From: Cryptomeria japonica
Taxonomy: Eukaryota; Streptophyta; Pinopsida; Cupressales; Cupressaceae
Direction of reading: 5' to 3'
Assembly (NCBI RefSeq): GCF_030272615.1
Contig: NC_081413.1
Span: forward strand, 183,720,951 to 183,778,950
Length of the DNA: 58,000 nucleotides
The notes beneath the pieces are model-generated. The model was not told the origin of the DNA. It was given only the letters and a program-made list of their open reading frames with translations, and did not search any database. Both the position numbers and the translations under genes were made by a program. Shown here piece after piece: positions 56,760 to 58,000 of the stretch. Positions within the stretch are counted from its first letter, which is position 1. The number at the start of each line of letters is the position of its first letter.

Positions 56760-57167
56760 CCCTTTTCATCCTTTTTTCCTTCATTTTCTTTCACCTTTTC
56801 ACTATTTTCCTCCCTTGTGTTGAGTCTTCTCCGAATTTTGTTTGCTTTTCAAATTCTTTGGAGTTCTCCTAAAGATTTTGGATTTCTTTCTTTTGCTTGG
56901 CAGGTGTGTTCACTCTCAAACTTAGTTTTTATGTTTTGGGTTTCTTTCTGTTTCGTTTTAATTTTTTTCCTCCTTCGTAGGTGATCAGGGTTTTTGTTTT
57001 TTATATGCATTTTATTTGTGTTGTGAAAGCACAATTTTCTACATTGTTATGATTGAGGTCTTTCTTGTCCCTCACATTTTTCTTTCGCTAGCAAAGTTAT
57101 GGTGAAGGCTATGATTTAAATCCTAGCCAATAACACTATTTTTCCTTTTTCATTGTGTGGGTTCTTT
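56760..57167. other. Pyrimidine-rich DNA between the solo LTR and the right palindromes
   Basis: T/C-rich sequence without a supported ORF; the plus-strand frame at 56757-56984 is low complexity (Ser/Phe/Leu-rich). It belongs to the unit carrying the palindromes. Confidence 0.55.
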
Positions 57168-57596
57168 GCATGTTGGTTGGGGTTTTAAACCCAACCAACA
57201 TGTTATGCATGTTGATCAGGTTTCAAATCCTGGTCAGCAGTTAGCGTTGCCTTTATAGTCTTATCCGCTTTCAATATGTTGGTTGATGTTCGAAACTTGA
57301 CCATCAAATTTTGAACTTTCCTCATTTTTGTTCCTAGTTGTTCATCGAGATTTGAAACCCGGTGAACAACCACCCCTTTCATGGTATGTTCATCAATTTT
57401 TAAAACCTGACGAGCAACTTTGAGATCTGCAAGTTCCAAATCCAAGTTCCAAATCAAGTTCTAAAATCCAATTTGTAGATCCTACCCCCAGAACTTGCAA
57501 ATTGGGTTTTAAAACCTGATTTGCAGCTTTTTTAACCCTTTCTTAATAAACTTGTAAATCAAGTTTTGAAACCTGATTTACAAGTTTGTTCACAAG
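57168..57596. repeat. Palindrome array, right part (about seven units)
   Basis: Palindromes at about 57168-57203, 57207-57242, 57277-57309, 57337-57371, 57384-57418, 57491-57527 and 57547-57587. Cores include ggggttttaaaccc, aggtttcaaatcct, gatttgaaaccc, gggttttaaaacct and aagttttgaaacct. The last has arms of about 20 bp with two mismatches; the first is perfect apart from one bulged base. A weaker, partly overlapping set lies at 57430-57480. Confidence 0.85.
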
Positions 57597-57705
57597 ATGA
57601 AATTTTCTAACATTTTGAAAATTCCTTCAAGTAGATTTGTGATACCAAATGTCAGAGCCCTCACCTAGGAAAAAAATGAAGTGAAAATATAAAAAATATC
57701 TCAAT

Positions 57706-58000
57706 ATGTTCTCGGAGAGCTCAATCTCTTCCAATGTCAAAGATATCAAAGACAATGAGATCGGGCAAATGGATATGGCTGATTTCTTGAAAAGTACAGA
57801 GAGGCAACCTCAAATTTACAATATGCATGCACTCCTCAAGAGCGGACTACATTTGGTGGCTTCTTTTGCAGAGGCAGCCCATGACCCTGATTTTGTGTTA
57901 GTAATTGCGGCCTGCTTTGACAAAGAGACAAGGATTGTCAAGAGTCCTAATGGTGAAGTTGTGATTAGACTAGATGCAAAGTTCTTCCACAAAATATTTA
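57706..58000 (+). CDS. Unidentified ORF, 5' part, runs off the window
   Basis: Open from the ATG at 57706 (MFSESSISSNVKDIKD) through 98 codons to the window end without a stop; an in-frame stop lies a few codons upstream (57676-57678 region), which supports this start. The protein begins polar, then gives MADFLKSTERQPQIYNMHAL, an amphipathic/helical ASFAEAAHDPDFVLVIAACF, and VKSPNGEVVIRLDAKFF. Codon use looks coding: no low complexity and even composition, unlike its surroundings. I recognise no catalytic motif. It could be the first ORF of a retroelement whose leader holds the palindrome array, or a host-derived gene; the sequence here cannot decide. Confidence 0.6.
   Translation, partial: MFSESSISSNVKDIKDNEIGQMDMADFLKSTERQPQIYNMHALLKSGLHLVASFAEAAHDPDFVLVIAACFDKETRIVKSPNGEVVIRLDAKFFHKIF

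Noticed and set aside
57203-57457. Minus-strand ORF through the right palindromes
   Set aside because: The repeated LDLEL/LKVAR-like patches are the translation of palindromic DNA, not a protein family.

Overview
The window is nuclear DNA of a large plant genome and is made almost entirely of transposable elements of several ages. I recognise no intact host gene, no rRNA gene and no functional tRNA gene. Dense, nested and decayed Ty1/copia, Ty3/gypsy, LINE and SINE remnants in AT-rich DNA with very long LTRs fit a giant plant genome. A gymnosperm such as a conifer is my inference from style only; nothing here is diagnostic of species.

Layout. 1-1940: end of a Ty3/gypsy-like element, with a broken protease domain framed by a ~128 bp inverted repeat, a polypurine tract and a 3' LTR carrying three tandem 28-nt palindromes. 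3114-18422: a complete but dead Ty1/copia element on the minus strand (453 bp LTRs, target duplication TATAG, initiator-Met primer site, gag, protease, integrase, RT and RNase H with stops and frameshifts). A much younger 9.0 kb LTR element (5030-14046, 1218 bp LTRs, target duplication AAAAG) sits inside its reverse transcriptase gene. The younger element has no polymerase genes and carries one long Gln/Pro/Ser/His-rich ORF of unknown function, broken by two frameshifts. 18423-29500: AT-rich DNA with decayed LTRs of a related family (20999 and 26065), an RNase H fragment embedded in a ~63 bp repeat array, and SINE-like repeats. 30345-34130: a decayed LINE (endonuclease and RT remnants) interrupted by a piece of the first LTR family. 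35317-37540: a short copia-like non-autonomous element, then a (TG)n tract and a tRNA-derived SINE. 39125-50166: an 11 kb element with exceptionally long LTRs (~3.24 kb, target duplication TAGTG), a gag-like ORF and no polymerase, itself interrupted by another LTR (44735-45800). 50690-55010: LINE fragments, an LTR-like segment and a perfect copia solo LTR (53129-53521, target duplication CCTAG). 55240-57596: an array of about eleven different short palindromes around a shared GGTTTTAAAACC-like core, split by a 1275 bp solo LTR (target duplication AATTG). 57706-58000: an unidentified ORF that runs off the window.

The strongest unexplained signal is the palindrome array before the terminal ORF, together with the separate palindrome family in the 696 LTR. 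In both, unit sequences differ while both arms of a unit change together, so self-complementarity rather than sequence appears to be what is kept. The four differences I could find between the LTRs of the youngest element all lie at CpG sites, which suggests insertion into methylated chromatin.
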